This document shows, piece by piece, positions 8,926-22,390 of a stretch of 64,000 nt of DNA (position 1 is its first letter; each line of letters opens with the position of its first letter). This stretch comes from Diphasiastrum complanatum. Its lineage: Eukaryota > Streptophyta > Lycopodiopsida > Lycopodiales > Lycopodiaceae. Under the pieces are notes generated by a model. It ran no database searches and was not told where the DNA came from. It saw nothing but the letters and a program-made list of their open reading frames with translations. The position numbers and the translations under genes are program-made. The stretch is taken from NCBI GenBank assembly GCA_029204225.1, contig CM055100.1, positions 58,714,975-58,778,974 of the forward strand. The letters run 5' to 3'.

Positions 8926-11900
8926 TCATTCATTTGGTGGTTCATCATTATCATTTGCCGCATCATCATGCGACAAATCTACCAAACCAAATGAGTATAT
9001 CTCTAATTCTACCCAAAAATCTCCTATAGCTTCATCATTAATGAGTTGATCTTCAAAAGCTAATGACAACGGTGATGACAAGTGAGATCGAGAAGGTGTG
9101 TCGTGTGTCGTCGAAACATCCGATGATGATGCATCAGGCTCAACATCATCATTAGCTTGTGAAGCTTGCACATGATCATCCTCCGAAATTGTGTCATTGA
9201 ATCCATCATCACGATCTTGAGGTGCATCAGTTGACAGCGCCGTGTCCTCCACGACATCTCTCTATCTTCAAAAATTCTTTTACTTCGAGAAGCGACTTGA
9301 ATCACATACCACCATCTGAGATCTGAACAATCGGGGTGAAAGACCACCTATAATTGATTAATGTTACCATAAACGTTGACTCGTAGTTAGTATCCATAGC
9401 TATTTTACAGTTGTTTGCGTATTACTATATACAATATACATTTTTTGTAGTACACTGAAAATCGATTGATTGACAACAAAAGAGCATAGACATCTTGAAG
9501 ACATAGAAGAAATGTACCTGCTCACATTGTTGAGGAAAAACAAATGTGTTGCTTTGATCTGTCCAAAGCTTGGTGGAGTCAATGGCAAAATAACCACTCT
9601 CATCTCTCCTGACAGTTGCGTTAGAACCATTACAAATAACTTTGAACAATTTGACATCAAATATGAAAAAGCTGAATTGCCTAGATCCAACTTCGAGGAT
9701 GTCAATGATTGTCCCACAATAATCAAGTTGAGAAGAGAGTAAATTTTCGTCGTGCTTGCTCAACTCTCTTTGGTAAAATTTGCCATGACTCCACAATCGT
9801 ACGTGTTTCTATTTTTGTCAATGCGCTCCGTACGAAAGTGTCGTCCATGCGTCCACAGTGCACTGTATTTTTTGTACTGAACAAAATGGAACAAAATGTG
9901 TTAGAAATACAACAAACATGTACAAAATTGCACGTATTAATAAACATGTGAATGTTGATCATCATAGCTTACATGTAAATCACACCCCCTTGCATATTCC
10001 CGCTTTCTCTCTGTTACTTCCTAGTTGTTTGCCGAGGCTTCTCTAAGTGCATCACACAGCCAAAAATCAAACGTCATGTCCTTGGGTAGAAGGGCGAGGT
10101 CAGGTGGGTATGGTTGTCTTCTATGCCCACTCCTGAAAGTGGCTCGAGCGGTTTGTCTACGAGCCTTGGCCTCTTCGTAGAGCAAAATCCACTTTTGTAT
10201 TTCCTCACTATTAAGAATGCAAAACTTATTTACCTTCTCCCCGAAGGACTCACTCATTCTCATGATCGCTCCTTTTCCTTGAGGAACCTCCCCAACGACA
10301 TGCTCATCATCTTTCTTATCCCAAAGATGAGGAATAGAAGGATCGCAATGTAAACCATGGACTCTTGCACTAGCCATCCTTCCGCCATGCTACTCTCAGG
10401 CCTTGCTCTTTGTCTTATGAAGCCTTTCAATTGTTTCATGAATCGTTCCAAGAAAAGCATCCAATGGCTATGGACAATGCCTGAATTAAAAAAATTGAAT
10501 CAATGTTAGTGAGAGAACGTGGGAATTACCACAATAGCAATAGTCTAGCATGGACTAAGAATAGGTAATTGACGCAAGTATATGATGTACCCGCAATGGC
10601 CACCTCATCTACCAAATGCACAATGAGATGCATTTGAATGGTGAGAATGTATGTGGGAAAGTGCTTCTCGATCAAACATGTTGTCTCGATGGAGCTTTGT
10701 CTTGTTGCCTCAATGGATGCCAGTGGTATCTCTTTGGATGAAATGTATCTTCATAAGAAAGAGAAACAACAATGACATACACGTTAGTAAGATCATCATC
10801 TTGAATCACCCCAAGAAAAAATGAAATAAATCGCATGCGCATTCACCATATGTTACCAAACCACTAATTTTGTAGATTGCACTCAATTCCTCTGTCAAGA
10901 ACCCTCTCAACACCAATGGAAGCACAAACTGCATGCACAAAAACAATTTGGTCATTGAGATACATATATGCGCAATGAGATCATCATGAAATCACAAGAC
11001 ATGCTATAAAATGTAATCGACAACGTTGAGGTGGAAGAAAAGTCAAAAAACATGCCACGCCAACCTGTAAAAATTTATGCCAGTCATGAGACTTTAGTCC
11101 ACTTAGCTTGTTGTCCCTTGTGAAGGCACCCTTTAGGCATTGCATGTGTCCTGTCGGAGTTCGAAAAGAGACTATTTCCCTCTTTACAATAGTCTCTTCT
11201 CTCTTTGAGAAGATCCATGGGGCCTTTGGTAGGACAATCGAAATCCCCACCGTTTGTGGCCATAAACTGGCCATCTTTCCCACTTCTTTTAAGTCATCTT
11301 GTGCATCTTTTTTATCTTTCGACCCGGTCAAGTGCTCCCAAATCGTGCTCCCGACATTCTTGAATATGTGCATCGGGTCCAAAAGATGGTCTATCAACAA
11401 TTCCCCCCAATATGGGAGTTCATGAAATATTGATAACCTCTTCATGTCGGAAGGGAGTTGCCCTAGATCTTGATTGGATCTCCAAATCTGAAACCAATCA
11501 CTTGCCTACAATATTAACAAACAAACACACACATTTAATGCAGATTATATATCGTTACAAGAATATAAAGAGAGTAATCATAAAATAAATCAATGACATG
11601 TACCATTAATTGGCCCAAATATGTATTGTACCTTCATGGAATGAGGACGTTGACCAACAAGCCCATCACGCATAGGGTGATCAGGTGGAAGGTGTCGAGT
11701 GTGGCCCTCATAAACCATCTTTCACAGACGTTGTGAGTGGCGTGCTTGCAAATACTCGCCGCAAACGGGGCACACATTGTAACCACTAGTTTCGAGCCCT
11801 ACATTGAGACAAAACAACCTAGTTAATCATGGGTCAAATGTTCGAATTGAAATAAATTTGTGGATGCACATAAAATTTAATATAATAGCATGAATCAAAC

Positions 11901-12945
11901 CAATAGCAAGGACATTTCACCTCAACATTCCCCATATCCAGGAAAGTCGTGCATCGTCCACATCAAGATGCCGTTTACCACAAAATCTCTTTGTCTCAGT
12001 GGTATTGATATATCGCTCACTTGAACTCCTTGCCATAGAATCTTTAGCTCATCTATCAAGGGAGCCATATACACGTCCATATTTTTTACCTTGTATTTTT
12101 CCGGGATAAGAAGGGCGAGCATTAGTTGCCCCTTCTTTATACTTAGCCAAGGGGAGATGTTGTAGTTTACAAAGACAAACGGCCAAGTGGACCATGATGT
12201 GGAGCACAAACCGAATGGATTCACACCATCCATGGCCAACCCCAAATGCAAATGCCGAGGCTCATCCCTCAACTCATGCCAGGTAGCATCCACGTGCTTC
12301 CATGTTGGAGAATCGGCAGAGATCCTCATAGTATCATCTGATGAACGATTGCTCGAATGCCATGTCATTAGCTCCGCAATGGAATTACACTTAAACATGT
12401 GGCGTATCCTGGGTATGATGGGAAAATGTCTTACCACCTTGGCGGGTTTGGTTGCTCCTTATAAATCTTGCCTGTAGTGGTGTTCCCCACAGCATGGACG
12501 CATGCTTGCCTCCTCAAACTCATCTAGATATAAGATGCAATCATTGGGACATGCATGAATACTCTTGTAATCCATGCCAACTGCGGATATCATTTTCTTG
12601 GCTTCTTGTTGAGACGCCGCCGTGGTGTTATTTGGGGGCAACATTTTCCTGAGCAAACTGCGACAAAATATATATTTATGTAATTAGTTATATATAGTTT
12701 CTTGCAACGCATGAATTAAAAATAAAACAAGATTAGAGCAATTTGTCTATAACACACAAAAAGCTAGCAAGCTTACCCAAAGAACTCCGTGATGCTCGCA
12801 TCCGACCACCCGTACTTAGTTTGCAAGTCCAAAAGTAGCAAACAAGCTCCCAAATTTGACATTTGTGCACCTTCGTACAAGGAGTGGGGGTTAATGAAAA
12901 TGTGATGGAATCACCCATTGAGAGCCCCTCCAAATTTTTTTCCAT
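8926..12945 (-). mobile_element. CACTA (En/Spm) transposase gene, tnp2 + DUF4218 + DUF4216, nearly complete
   Basis: Minus strand, 5' to 3': 12945-12780 (LDLQTKYGWSDASITEFF, GT donor), intron, 12656-12459 (MLPPNN, AVGMDYKSIHACPNDCILY), 12437-11922 (HFPIIPRIRHMF, LGLAMDGVNPFG, DVYMAPLIDELKILW, WTMHDFPGYG), about 11800-11645 (YNVCPVCGEY, YEGHTRHLPPDHP), 11460-11050 (LLDPMHIFKNVGSTIWEHL, GLKSHDWHKFLQ), DUF4218 at 10700-10100 (FPTYILTIQMHLIVHLVDEV, RFMKQLKGFIRQRARPE), DUF4216 at about 9790-9290 (DYCGTIIDILEV, RWWYVIQVASRSKRIF), and an acidic tail to 8926. Introns are intact. Lesions: a one-base frameshift after FPGYG near 11930 and a TGA in the zinc region near 11730. The encoded enzyme type cuts and pastes CACTA elements. 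Terminal inverted repeats were not confidently found. Confidence 0.9.
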
Positions 12946-13250
12946 TGATACTATGGACCGTCCTCCTGTAGATAGAACACATCATCGGAGACAAATTAAA
13001 TAAAAAGATTAAAACTTTGCGTATTCGTGATGTGAGTGCCACTATTTTGGACCAAATACCCGACACCATAGGTATTGTCCCACCACACCTATTTGCCACC
13101 CAAAAACCGTTCAACCATGTACGATTTGGATGTTGGCCAGAGTCCGTTGCTTTCCCTAGAGTAGGTGATACATTTCAATACTGGAATCAAACCTATCAGC
13201 TCTTGCCTAGCTTATGATATCCAGATGCCGGCCTAAGTTTGTATATCCAC
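12946..13250. other. Sequence between CACTA gene and SET relic
   Basis: Probably upstream CACTA sequence. No N-terminal transposase-associated domain was recognised. Confidence 0.35.
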
Positions 13251-13254
13251 ACTC

Positions 13255-13690
13255 ATGTGGATGTGCCTCCAGGTAGTTATGTCACACTCATGGTGTATGG
13301 AGGCCCTGAGTACAATTGGGGTGATTGGCATGCTTTATGCAGACATTATTGGAGGATGCAAATATATGGTTTACATTCAAATGCATGCTCCACAAGAGAA
13401 AGAGAAGATCAGGGCAAGTTGTTGGGACATGGCAAGTTGATGGATTAAGGCCATTTGAATTTGGAAATATAGCAGGATATATTAATAGTTCTTATGGTTT
13501 TCCTAGCTAAAAAAATTGTATTTTTGAAGAGTGTAACAATGGCATGGAAGATTGTTTTACTAGATTCGTTAAATGTACGTATGTGATGGTTTGTGCTGGA
13601 GATGAATTATTCATTAGCCAGCATGAGTATGTCAATATAGATGCTTTGAAACCAAAAACCACTCCATTATGTTGCCTACGGCTATGAGCT
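13255..13690 (+). pseudogene. SET-domain relic, copy 1
   Basis: Across 13430-13640 the plus strand reads FEFGNIAGYINSSYGFPS, stop, KNCIFEECNNG, KCTYVMVCA, GDELFI. This matches the C-terminal half of a SET domain: the asparagine-containing GNxxxxINSS segment, a cysteine-containing strand, then xMVxATRxIKAGEELF. The residues between VCA and GDELF (normally TRxIKA) are missing. SET domains methylate protein lysines. Stops and the missing segment show that this is not functional. A related relic with the missing piece present lies at 38.0-38.8 kb. The parent enzyme class cannot be named. Confidence 0.5.
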
Positions 13691-13699
13691 ACCAAGATT

Positions 13700-14139
13700 T
13701 GAAGTCAAAACTTATCTAAAACCTTTTTTGAGACAAATGCCACCGCCTCGTCGCTGCCACCGTCTTGATCACGCTCCAATCGATGCTCCACGCTGGGCCA
13801 CAATCCACCATCACCCCCTCACCATCACTCTCTCTCAATCTCCAACTCTAAGAAGGCAAATTTTTTTATGTGGTCCACGAACTGCTTGCTCGCGGCCTAC
13901 ATAAAAAAATTTGCAACTTTTTTAACGCATTCCGAGAGCGTTTTTGGTCCCAGAACATCCACAATTCGGAACGCCTGATCCGAAACGAATTCCTCCCGGA
14001 TCGCGTTCCGCTGCAACTCAGATTCTGCATGTGAACTTGTAGTTAGGTTAGTTGAACATTGACTTTATCATGGATAGTCAAGCATTGTTCACATTATAAT
14101 GCAATGCATCATATGATTTATGTCTTGCAAAGGATACAA
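13700..14139. other. No gene seen
   Basis: Mixed composition, locally G+C-richer at 13740-13830 and 13930-14020. No coding pattern recognised. Confidence 0.4.
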
Positions 14140-14310
14140 GATGTCATTGACTCGGATTCCCGTCCACAAATTTTTTTAAATATTCCTCAATAAGAGGTGC
14201 AAGAAATAGATCCATGTTTTTGACTTTGTGTTTCCAAGACTAAGAAGTGATGACATAAGATGCTCCTCTTTTATACTTGGGCAAGAAGGTGATGGAATAT
14301 TTTAGAGGAT
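14140..14310 (-). mobile_element. CACTA tnp2 fragment
   Basis: The minus strand reads KVKNMDLFLAPLIEEY, matching VKNMDVYMAPLIDEL in the tnp2 gene at 12 kb, with flanking LPKYKRGAS. It is a small separate fragment of a second CACTA copy. Confidence 0.6.
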
Positions 14311-14678
14311 CTTGTAAATATCTTACCAAAGTATAAAAGTTTTTAGAATATAAAACAACTATGGACTTATTGGAACTCAACGTCCGTCAAAGATTCTTTG
14401 AAATCTGTCAATTTGGAGAAAAGCTGATCCTTTGGAGTGGATTGAATCTTGGGGGCAGGCAAACTTTTTTGTATTTTTCTTAAAATGAAAGTGTTCTTGC
14501 TGAATAATTCCATAGGAGACTACAAATACTGAAAGTTATTCCAAGCCATAATTCCATCAGATTACTTTATAAGATTGTAGATATTCCTACATAGTGCTGA
14601 TTTATTATTAGAAGGAAAACGAGTTATTTTGGATCAACATTTGATGTCAGCTTGTTAGTATAGTACTGGAGCTGCCCT
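14311..14678. other. 5' flank of the BAHD gene
   Basis: AT-rich. No TATA box could be assigned with confidence. Confidence 0.35.
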
Positions 14679-15188
14679 TTGGAAATCATGCCTTTACTAG
14701 CAGTTGAAACCAGCAGCAGCAATTCCTGTGCAGTGAAGCGTAAAGAGGCAAAGCTTGTGGCACCATCTATACCACCGCCTGTAAAAGATGGCATCTACTG
14801 GCTTTCCAACCTAGATAAACTTCCCGCTATGGTGAGTATGGTCTTCTTCTACCAGTCGAACCAAATAAGCAACACTGCTGATCCGGTGATCGTTTTACAG
14901 AATGCATTAGCACAGATTTTGGTACACTACTATCCACTAGCTGGAAGGTTTAAGCTGAGCTCGGATGGAAAGTTTCAAGTTATCAGCAGCGGGGAAGGAG
15001 CTATTTTTGTTGAGGCAGAAGCAGATGGTAGTATCTCAGATATACTGGCAGAATATAATCTTGACACAGATATGGAATATGGCCATCAGCTTTTATATGG
15101 CGGTATAGGGGAAAGCAAGAGTGTTCTGGATCAACCCGTGCTAGCAATTCAGGTACATGTAGTCTAATTTTCATTCTAGTAGCCACCC

Positions 15189-15241
<53 letters not shown>

Positions 15242-15827
15242 CCCCTTAAAAAGCAGCACTTTCTGTTTTTGTTAGGTGACGAAATTCAAGTGCGGTGGAT
15301 TTTGTGTTGGAGTTAGTGTTAACCACTGCATGTGTGATGGAGTTGCATACAGTGAATTTTTTATTTCTCTGGGAGAAATTGCGAGAGATCTGCCTATCTC
15401 GATTCAGCCTACCCTAGACAGAACACTACTGAAGGCCAGAGATCCTCTACAAATTGAATATCCTTTCTTTGAAATTACAGAGATTGATCAGAGCAAATCT
15501 CCAACAACAGATGATCCTCCCAGCGTCGATGACTGCATGGTCTGCTCCTCTCTGTGCTTTGATTCAAAAACTATAGAATTACTGAAGAAGCAAGTGCTAG
15601 ATGAAGGCATTCTCAAGACATGCACCAGTTTCGAGGTCATGAGTGCTTTCATCTGGCGCATCCGAACAAAAGCATTGGGTATGGCATCCTCTCAGATGGC
15701 CAAGCTCCTGTTTGTAGTAGATGGTAGATCACGTTTCTGCCCACCTCTTCCTAAAGGTTATCATGGCAATGCGGTCGTGAACACCAACATTTACAGGAAA
15801 TATACCAATTTTACAGAGAGTGGATAA
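14679..15827 (+). pseudogene. BAHD acyltransferase gene, C-terminally truncated
   Basis: BAHD enzymes transfer acyl groups from acyl-CoA to alcohols or amines in plant specialised metabolism. Exon 1, 14679-15152 (158 codons), has the family N-terminus (IYWLSNLDKLPAMV, LVHYYPLAGRFKLS) and ends CAG|GTACAT. Exon 2 starts at 15276 after GTTAG and runs 183 codons with VTKFKCGGFCVGVSVNHCMC. The catalytic HxxxD motif is H175-CMC-D179. The intron lies at a position common in the family and holds a (CT)n tract. The reading ends TNFTESG-stop at 341 residues, while full-length members have about 430-460, so the C-terminal lobe including DFGWG is absent. Sequence after 15827 does not restore it. The catalytic half is intact, but the protein should not fold normally. 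Substrate unknown; resembles hydroxycinnamoyl- or feruloyl-transferase types. Confidence 0.85.
15190..15239. repeat. (CT)n microsatellite in BAHD intron
   Basis: About 25 CT units within the intron, close to the acceptor side polypyrimidine region. Confidence 0.95.
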
Positions 15828-16912
15828 TTGCAGAGTACTTGTCAAACAAAAATTTCATGCATCAGAGAGTGGATGCCAAATAGTGCCTACGGTGGAAAAC
15901 TTCAGTTGAACCTCTCGGTCAAGGAGACTTGGTTTGAGTTCCTTAATAAAGATTCGGTTGAAGAGTTCAGTGGAAGAGAGTTGGTTCAAAATATTCGGAT
16001 GGAAGCCTTGGCTAAAGAGCCTCAGTTTTGACGTTCGGTTGGTTCTGGTAGTATACTAACCATTGGATATAGCATCGGATTAAGATAGGAAGATGGTCAT
16101 CGGATGTATTTCAATCAATATGGATTAGTCAAGCATCGGACATAAAATTGGATTTGACAAGGGATTGAGGAGTCAGATATAAAATATGGTGACTCTCAGA
16201 TGTGCTCACCACATTTGATTTTGCAAGGAGTAAGCAAAGAGGAAGAGCAATAGGAACAAGCAAAGTACAAGAGGAACAAGCAAAATGCAAGAGGAGAAAG
16301 CAAAGAGCAATAGCAAGAGAAGCAAGAGGAGCACTCAAATGTGAGGAGAATAAGGAGAGCAAGGAGGATAAAGAGGGTGAGCAAGGATCAACAAACAAGG
16401 GAGAAGACAAAGGCAACAAGTACGTCCCTTGATTCCATCACCCACTCCTCTTCCCTCTTCAAAAATGTCGCGGCAATGGTTATTCTTTTTGAAATTTGCA
16501 AATTTGTTTGAGCCTCGGTATACACTTCACATTAGCTTCAGTATTCCGAGGGCTATTCCGTGGCCCTGACTAAATTAGAATTAGTCAGTATTCCATGGTC
16601 TGTTTTGAGGTCCATTCTGAGGCCTCCACTTAATGCTAAAATCAACTCAAAATTGATGCATTCTAAAATCACACAATTTTCAAAGATTGTTGGCCGTTAT
16701 ATTCCCAAGCCTTGTCAAAGAATATATAGTGCACTGGACGACATAATTTTTAATCTCCTAAATTGGACTGATCATATGGTTAAACGAAGTCATAAGTGTC
16801 CAAACATCAAAGTATTTGGCATCCAACCACTATTCTTGGATGTCCAACTACCCAAAATTCTGGATAATGTGGGATCATGAGGCTCCACATCCTCGATTGA
16901 GTAGCAGAACTT
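15828..16912. other. No gene seen downstream of the BAHD fragment
   Basis: Short open frames at 15828-16031 and 16202-16432 (low-complexity Lys/Glu/Arg) show no family signature. The missing BAHD C-terminus is not here. Confidence 0.45.
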
Positions 16913-17922
<1,010 letters not shown>

Positions 17923-17929
17923 AAGCTAC

Positions 17930-19144
17930 TAAAGAAGAATAAAAATATTTAAAGCAACTTACTAGTTTACCATTGGAAAGGAATCTAAAATATGTGGGTA
18001 CATCATATTGTAGGAGCAATAGTTCTTGCCTAATGCAAATCAGGCTCCAACCTTCCTCCACCTCAATACAAATTAGAAGTCCACAACTGTACATTATGTC
18101 AATATTCCTCCTCTGAAAGTCTCCACTTTGTTCTAGGTCTTGATCCATTGATACCCATTTAGTTTTAATCATTGATGGTAATGGAAGTTGAGGTAGAGCA
18201 TTTGTTTTTCTATTTGATAACGAAAGCATATGGAGGACATTTTGATTCTGCATTCTATATCTCCATTTGATTTCTTATCCCAGTCTTCATCCATAAGCTC
18301 AAATAGTATACTTTTCGATAAATTTTTACAAACAAATATAGTTGGAGTTTTGTGTACATCGACACTTGCAAAAGAATTCACAACCATATTCAAAGAAACA
18401 AACCAACTTAATCAGACTGTTTTTGAGTCAGTACTTATCTTTAATGGAATTTTTATGTCACTATACATTTTACATCAAAATGATTCTGAAACTGAGGCAT
18501 CAGGAATAACTCATTCATCACTACTAAAACTAGGTAGTGGAATGGTCTGGATCCTCTCGAAACCCCCTTTGAAATCGAGAATATACATCGATTCATAGAA
18601 AAAGATTTCACAATCAACAAGATCCTTTGTAGTTCGACCTTTGTATTGCAATTGTCCAATATCAGCATGAAGTACATCCGTTACACCTAAAACTGATCCA
18701 AATGGTTCTCATTCATTTATATTGGAAAGATATAAATCTGCAATAGAAAAATGATCAGATTAGCAATTTACAAATAAATGATGTAGAATGCAACAAATAG
18801 AAGAGCAAATAATATATCAATACTCACAGTTGCTTTTTTTGTAATCATGACAGTTCAGTCCTTGCACATTTAACTCTGAATGCATACATACATGTTGAAC
18901 TAATATTTCAGATATAGAGTTTCCTTCTGATGATGTTATGAAATTCATAATTTAGGCCTTCCAATAAGATCGAAATGATAGTTTTGTCTTCTTGCTTTTT
19001 CGAAATTTTCCTTTTGATAATGGATACAACGAAATCCAAGATTTTGTTTGAATACTTTCTTGGCACCCATAGTCCATTGTCATCTTTCTCATTGACGAGA
19101 AGCACAGAGTCGATTGAGGAGCACGGTTTTCTTGATGGCGCCAT
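17930..19144 (-). pseudogene. Intron-containing gene of unknown family, copy 2 (decayed)
   Basis: Inverted relative of the gene at 1184-2375. Minus strand: a start exon MAPSRKPCSSIDSVLL...GLWVPRKYSNK (19144 to about 18950), then SISEILVQHVCMHSELNV (18900s), GGFERIQTIPLPSFSSDE (18500-18720), KTPTIFVCKNLSK and MDEDWDKKSNGDIEC (18200-18360), and VEEGWSLICIRQELLLLQ with VPTYFRFLSNGKL ending at a CTA|GTAAGT donor near 17968, the same splice position as copy 1. TGA replaces conserved Trp in two places, and a frameshift precedes SISEIL. The last exon is gone, apparently replaced by the GA tract. It supplies the start exon that copy 1 lacks. Confidence 0.6.
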
Positions 19145-20621
19145 TCGTAATGTGTAGAAAGCTAGCTTGTTGAGAATCTGTGTAAACAAAATTTTGAACA
19201 TTGAGTTTTTTGGCGCTATGGGTTAACTCTAGTTAACTAGTAAACCATGATTTGACAAGGTATTCTCATTAACGTAGTCTCAATTTACTCATTTTAACTC
19301 TACATAGCCTTCTCACACATCCATTTTGAATTTGGTTCGGTCCCTTCGGGCAGTGATGAGTTGGAAGGGCATGCCTCAACATCCAATACGATTTCCACAT
19401 GTTGTCCGGTGAAACATTTATTTTTATTTTTATTTTTTAATTTGCGACAAGCTACGCAACATAGAAGCCTGATATCAGTAGTTTTATTAGTCCACATGCC
19501 AATGCAAATGAAAAATAATAATAATAAAGCATCTTCTAGAAAGGCCCTTTCAAGCCCATATTTCTTCTAATGCCATTTTTTCTTGGAACAACAAGAATGT
19601 GCAGATATCAACCACACCAACCCTACACATGACTTACAGAGGTATTGCCAGTTTGAAATTATAGAGCCCAAAAATAAAGCACCATAATGTCATCCCAACA
19701 AACAGCACAAATAATCACTAGATTCTGTTTAGGCAGCAATCGAAAGATTTCTTGAACATGTCACAAAATATGCTGGTTAAGCTAAGCCACACAAAAAAAA
19801 GCTATATACTATTTTTTCAATCCTCCTAAATTTTCAAAAACTACAATATTAACATTGCATATTCAATAAAAAAGCATACATGTAATAATGCAAAAATGAA
19901 CTTCAAATCTCTATATTCTATGCAAAAAGACAATAGTGTTTAAGGCGAAATAAACGCTCCTTATAAATCCAATCCTACTGCTAGGAAACAAAATAGCCAT
20001 GCCATTCAAGCTAATGGTTTTAAAAATCACACAACTCTTCGTAATTACTTTTAAGTTTGAAAAAGTGATAAAAAGTCAAATTAACTTGAAGAGAACAACA
20101 ACAGATGATTTTGAAGTACCTCTCCTTTCTTGTTTAGCACAAAAGCTCCAATCCCTACTTGATGTGATGCATTTGGGGGAAGTGGGCAAGGGGTATGATG
20201 TATCTAATAGGTCAGCATCACATAATGTCGCTCTTCATGGTGATATTTGAAACCTACCTATAAGAAAAGAAAACCATGAATACGAATTCATTGATAGTTT
20301 TCATGAGAAGAAGGAATTTCAATTATGAATTTAATATTATAGAGATAGAAACAAAGATATATTGATGTCTTTTGGGTACCCAAAAGTACATCAGATAGGA
20401 AAGGTACATTTCAAGTGTGTAACACAACATGTCTCCGAACTAGAAAACTAATCTGAAACCAGTTATAAAATTTGTCGTCAAACAATAATGAGAATATGAG
20501 GTTTGTGAATTACAATGAAATTTTTCCATCCAAAGAACATAGGGATCATCACTTGATATCTTGAGATAATGGTTGAATTATTGTTGTAATAGAAGTTGTG
20601 GTTGTTGTACATGTGTTGTGT

Positions 20622-20715
<94 letters not shown>

Positions 20716-21721
20716 TTGTAATCAAAAGAACTCACAAATGTCTAAAATAATGATGATATTTAAGTTTCTCCACAAGAGAAACTCTTAACTTAGCATGCCC
20801 CTACTTGATGCTAAATCTAAGCTATCTAAGCTACAATAGCTATGATCATTCTTAGATGAGGCTCATATACTATTATTTAGACTTCAGAATCTTTTAACGT
20901 TACTAAGTAAGACTACAACTGTGCCTCTCCCAAACCTTCTTTTTTACTAGTGTCTCAGTTTAAAATCAGTAAAAAAAAATTTCAGATGGCAATAAAAGCC
21001 TAGTGCAACTGCTAGGCTTTTCCTTACCACCCAAACTTTTCTTTTTCCAACAAAAAATCTGAAAAAAAAAAACAATAAAAAGAAATGTGTTAGATAGCTA
21101 GGAAAAGCCTAGTGCTAGCGCTAGTTAGAGTAAAATTTGAAAATTTTCCAAAACATTCTAATTGCATGCATGCACGTGAAGCAATAAATTGCATTCCCAG
21201 TGGTGAAAATATTTTTCTGAATCAGTATGCATGTCCGGGTACATGGTATTGAGGGTTATAGTAGATTGATCGGTGAAATGTCATGCATGAAAGCAATTTC
21301 CATAAAAGCTAGTTCAAAAGCCGAATTTCTAGTTGTTAGGCAATTTACGTAAAAAATTTGATTTTTTGGATGAATCATTGCATGTCATGTTTGATGGATG
21401 TTGTATGTATCAGAATCAATTCGGAATGGAATAGCAACTGGGAAACCGATAAGTCGATGTCAGATATCCTTTTTTTAGTTTTGGTGCATATCGAATGGAA
21501 TTCAAAAATCCCAGATACGTAAATTTTTGAAGGTCCCATCAAAAGTTTGAATTTGTTCAAAAATCTGTCATTTCTTGATTGATCAAAATTAGCTTAAAAA
21601 GTGAAAGGCCTTGTTGAGATGAAATCAGCCAATAATAAGGTCCAGTGTTTTTTTTGCTTTTTTGTTGAAAATTTTAAATCTATTAAATGATAAGCCAAAT
21701 TTTTGTTTCAGGTAATCAATA
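19145..21721. other. No gene seen
   Basis: AT-rich, with (GA)n at 20626-20712 and an A/T-rich region with repeated GCCTAGTGC near 20995-21120. No exon pattern with family support. Confidence 0.5.
20626..20712. repeat. (GA)n microsatellite
   Basis: About 43 uninterrupted GA units. Confidence 0.97.
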
Positions 21722-22390
21722 ATGGTAAAGGATAATGCAGGCCTCAAAGGAATGTTGCCCATGCTGACCTACTTATATATTTTTCAGCAATTAAGTCAGA
21801 CACTTAATGAGATGAACAATCGGAACAATTTGAGAGATCAACAAATGGAAGTGTTGTTAAATCAAGTAAAGACTTTGTCTTTGCCGAATCTAGGCTTTCA
21901 GCCAGAACCTTATTTGCAAGAGAAGAAAGAGAAGAAGCCGGAGATTCTGGATGACTGGTTAATCAACTGGGCCAGCTATTTTAATCTACATGCAATTTCA
22001 GAAGAGAAATTGCATAGGTGATGCAATCAATGAGAAAGAGCTTGTTTAAATACTCCTTAATGGACTTGGAGTTGGATATAAAAATCTAGTCCAAAGTTAT
22101 GCCATTCAAAAAGAGTTACCCTCTCTAGAAGATCTTCAAAGTGTATTGATTAGTGAAGAACATAGACTTGCAAATGAGAAAACTAGGAGGAGTCATTCAT
22201 CTACATCAAATGGCAATGAAGGAGCACTATTCATCAACCAAATGTGGAATAACAAGTCAAAAGGTGGCAAGCGAACATCAAGTCGTGAAGGAGCATCTTC
22301 ATCAAGTTGAGAAAAAAATGACTTTTCCAAAATCCATCGATGCTTCTGTTGTGGAAAGTATGGTTTTTGCTTTTGCGTTGATGTCCTCCT
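21722..22390 (+). mobile_element. Retrotransposon gag remnant (copia-type C-terminal part)
   Basis: 22045-22310 reads LLNGLGVGYKNLVQSYAIQK, LPSLEDLQSVLISEEHRL and a basic tail, then CFCCGKYGF near 22345, a damaged CCHC knuckle. This is the Ty1/copia gag C-terminus. The upstream ORF 21722-22021 (PEILDDWLINWASYFNLHAI) may be gag of another element type; that part is uncertain. Confidence 0.65.

Noticed and set aside
16202-16432. Lys/Glu/Arg-rich 76-codon ORF as a small gene
   Set aside because: Low-complexity AGCAAGAGG-type repeats explain it; both strands are open by composition.
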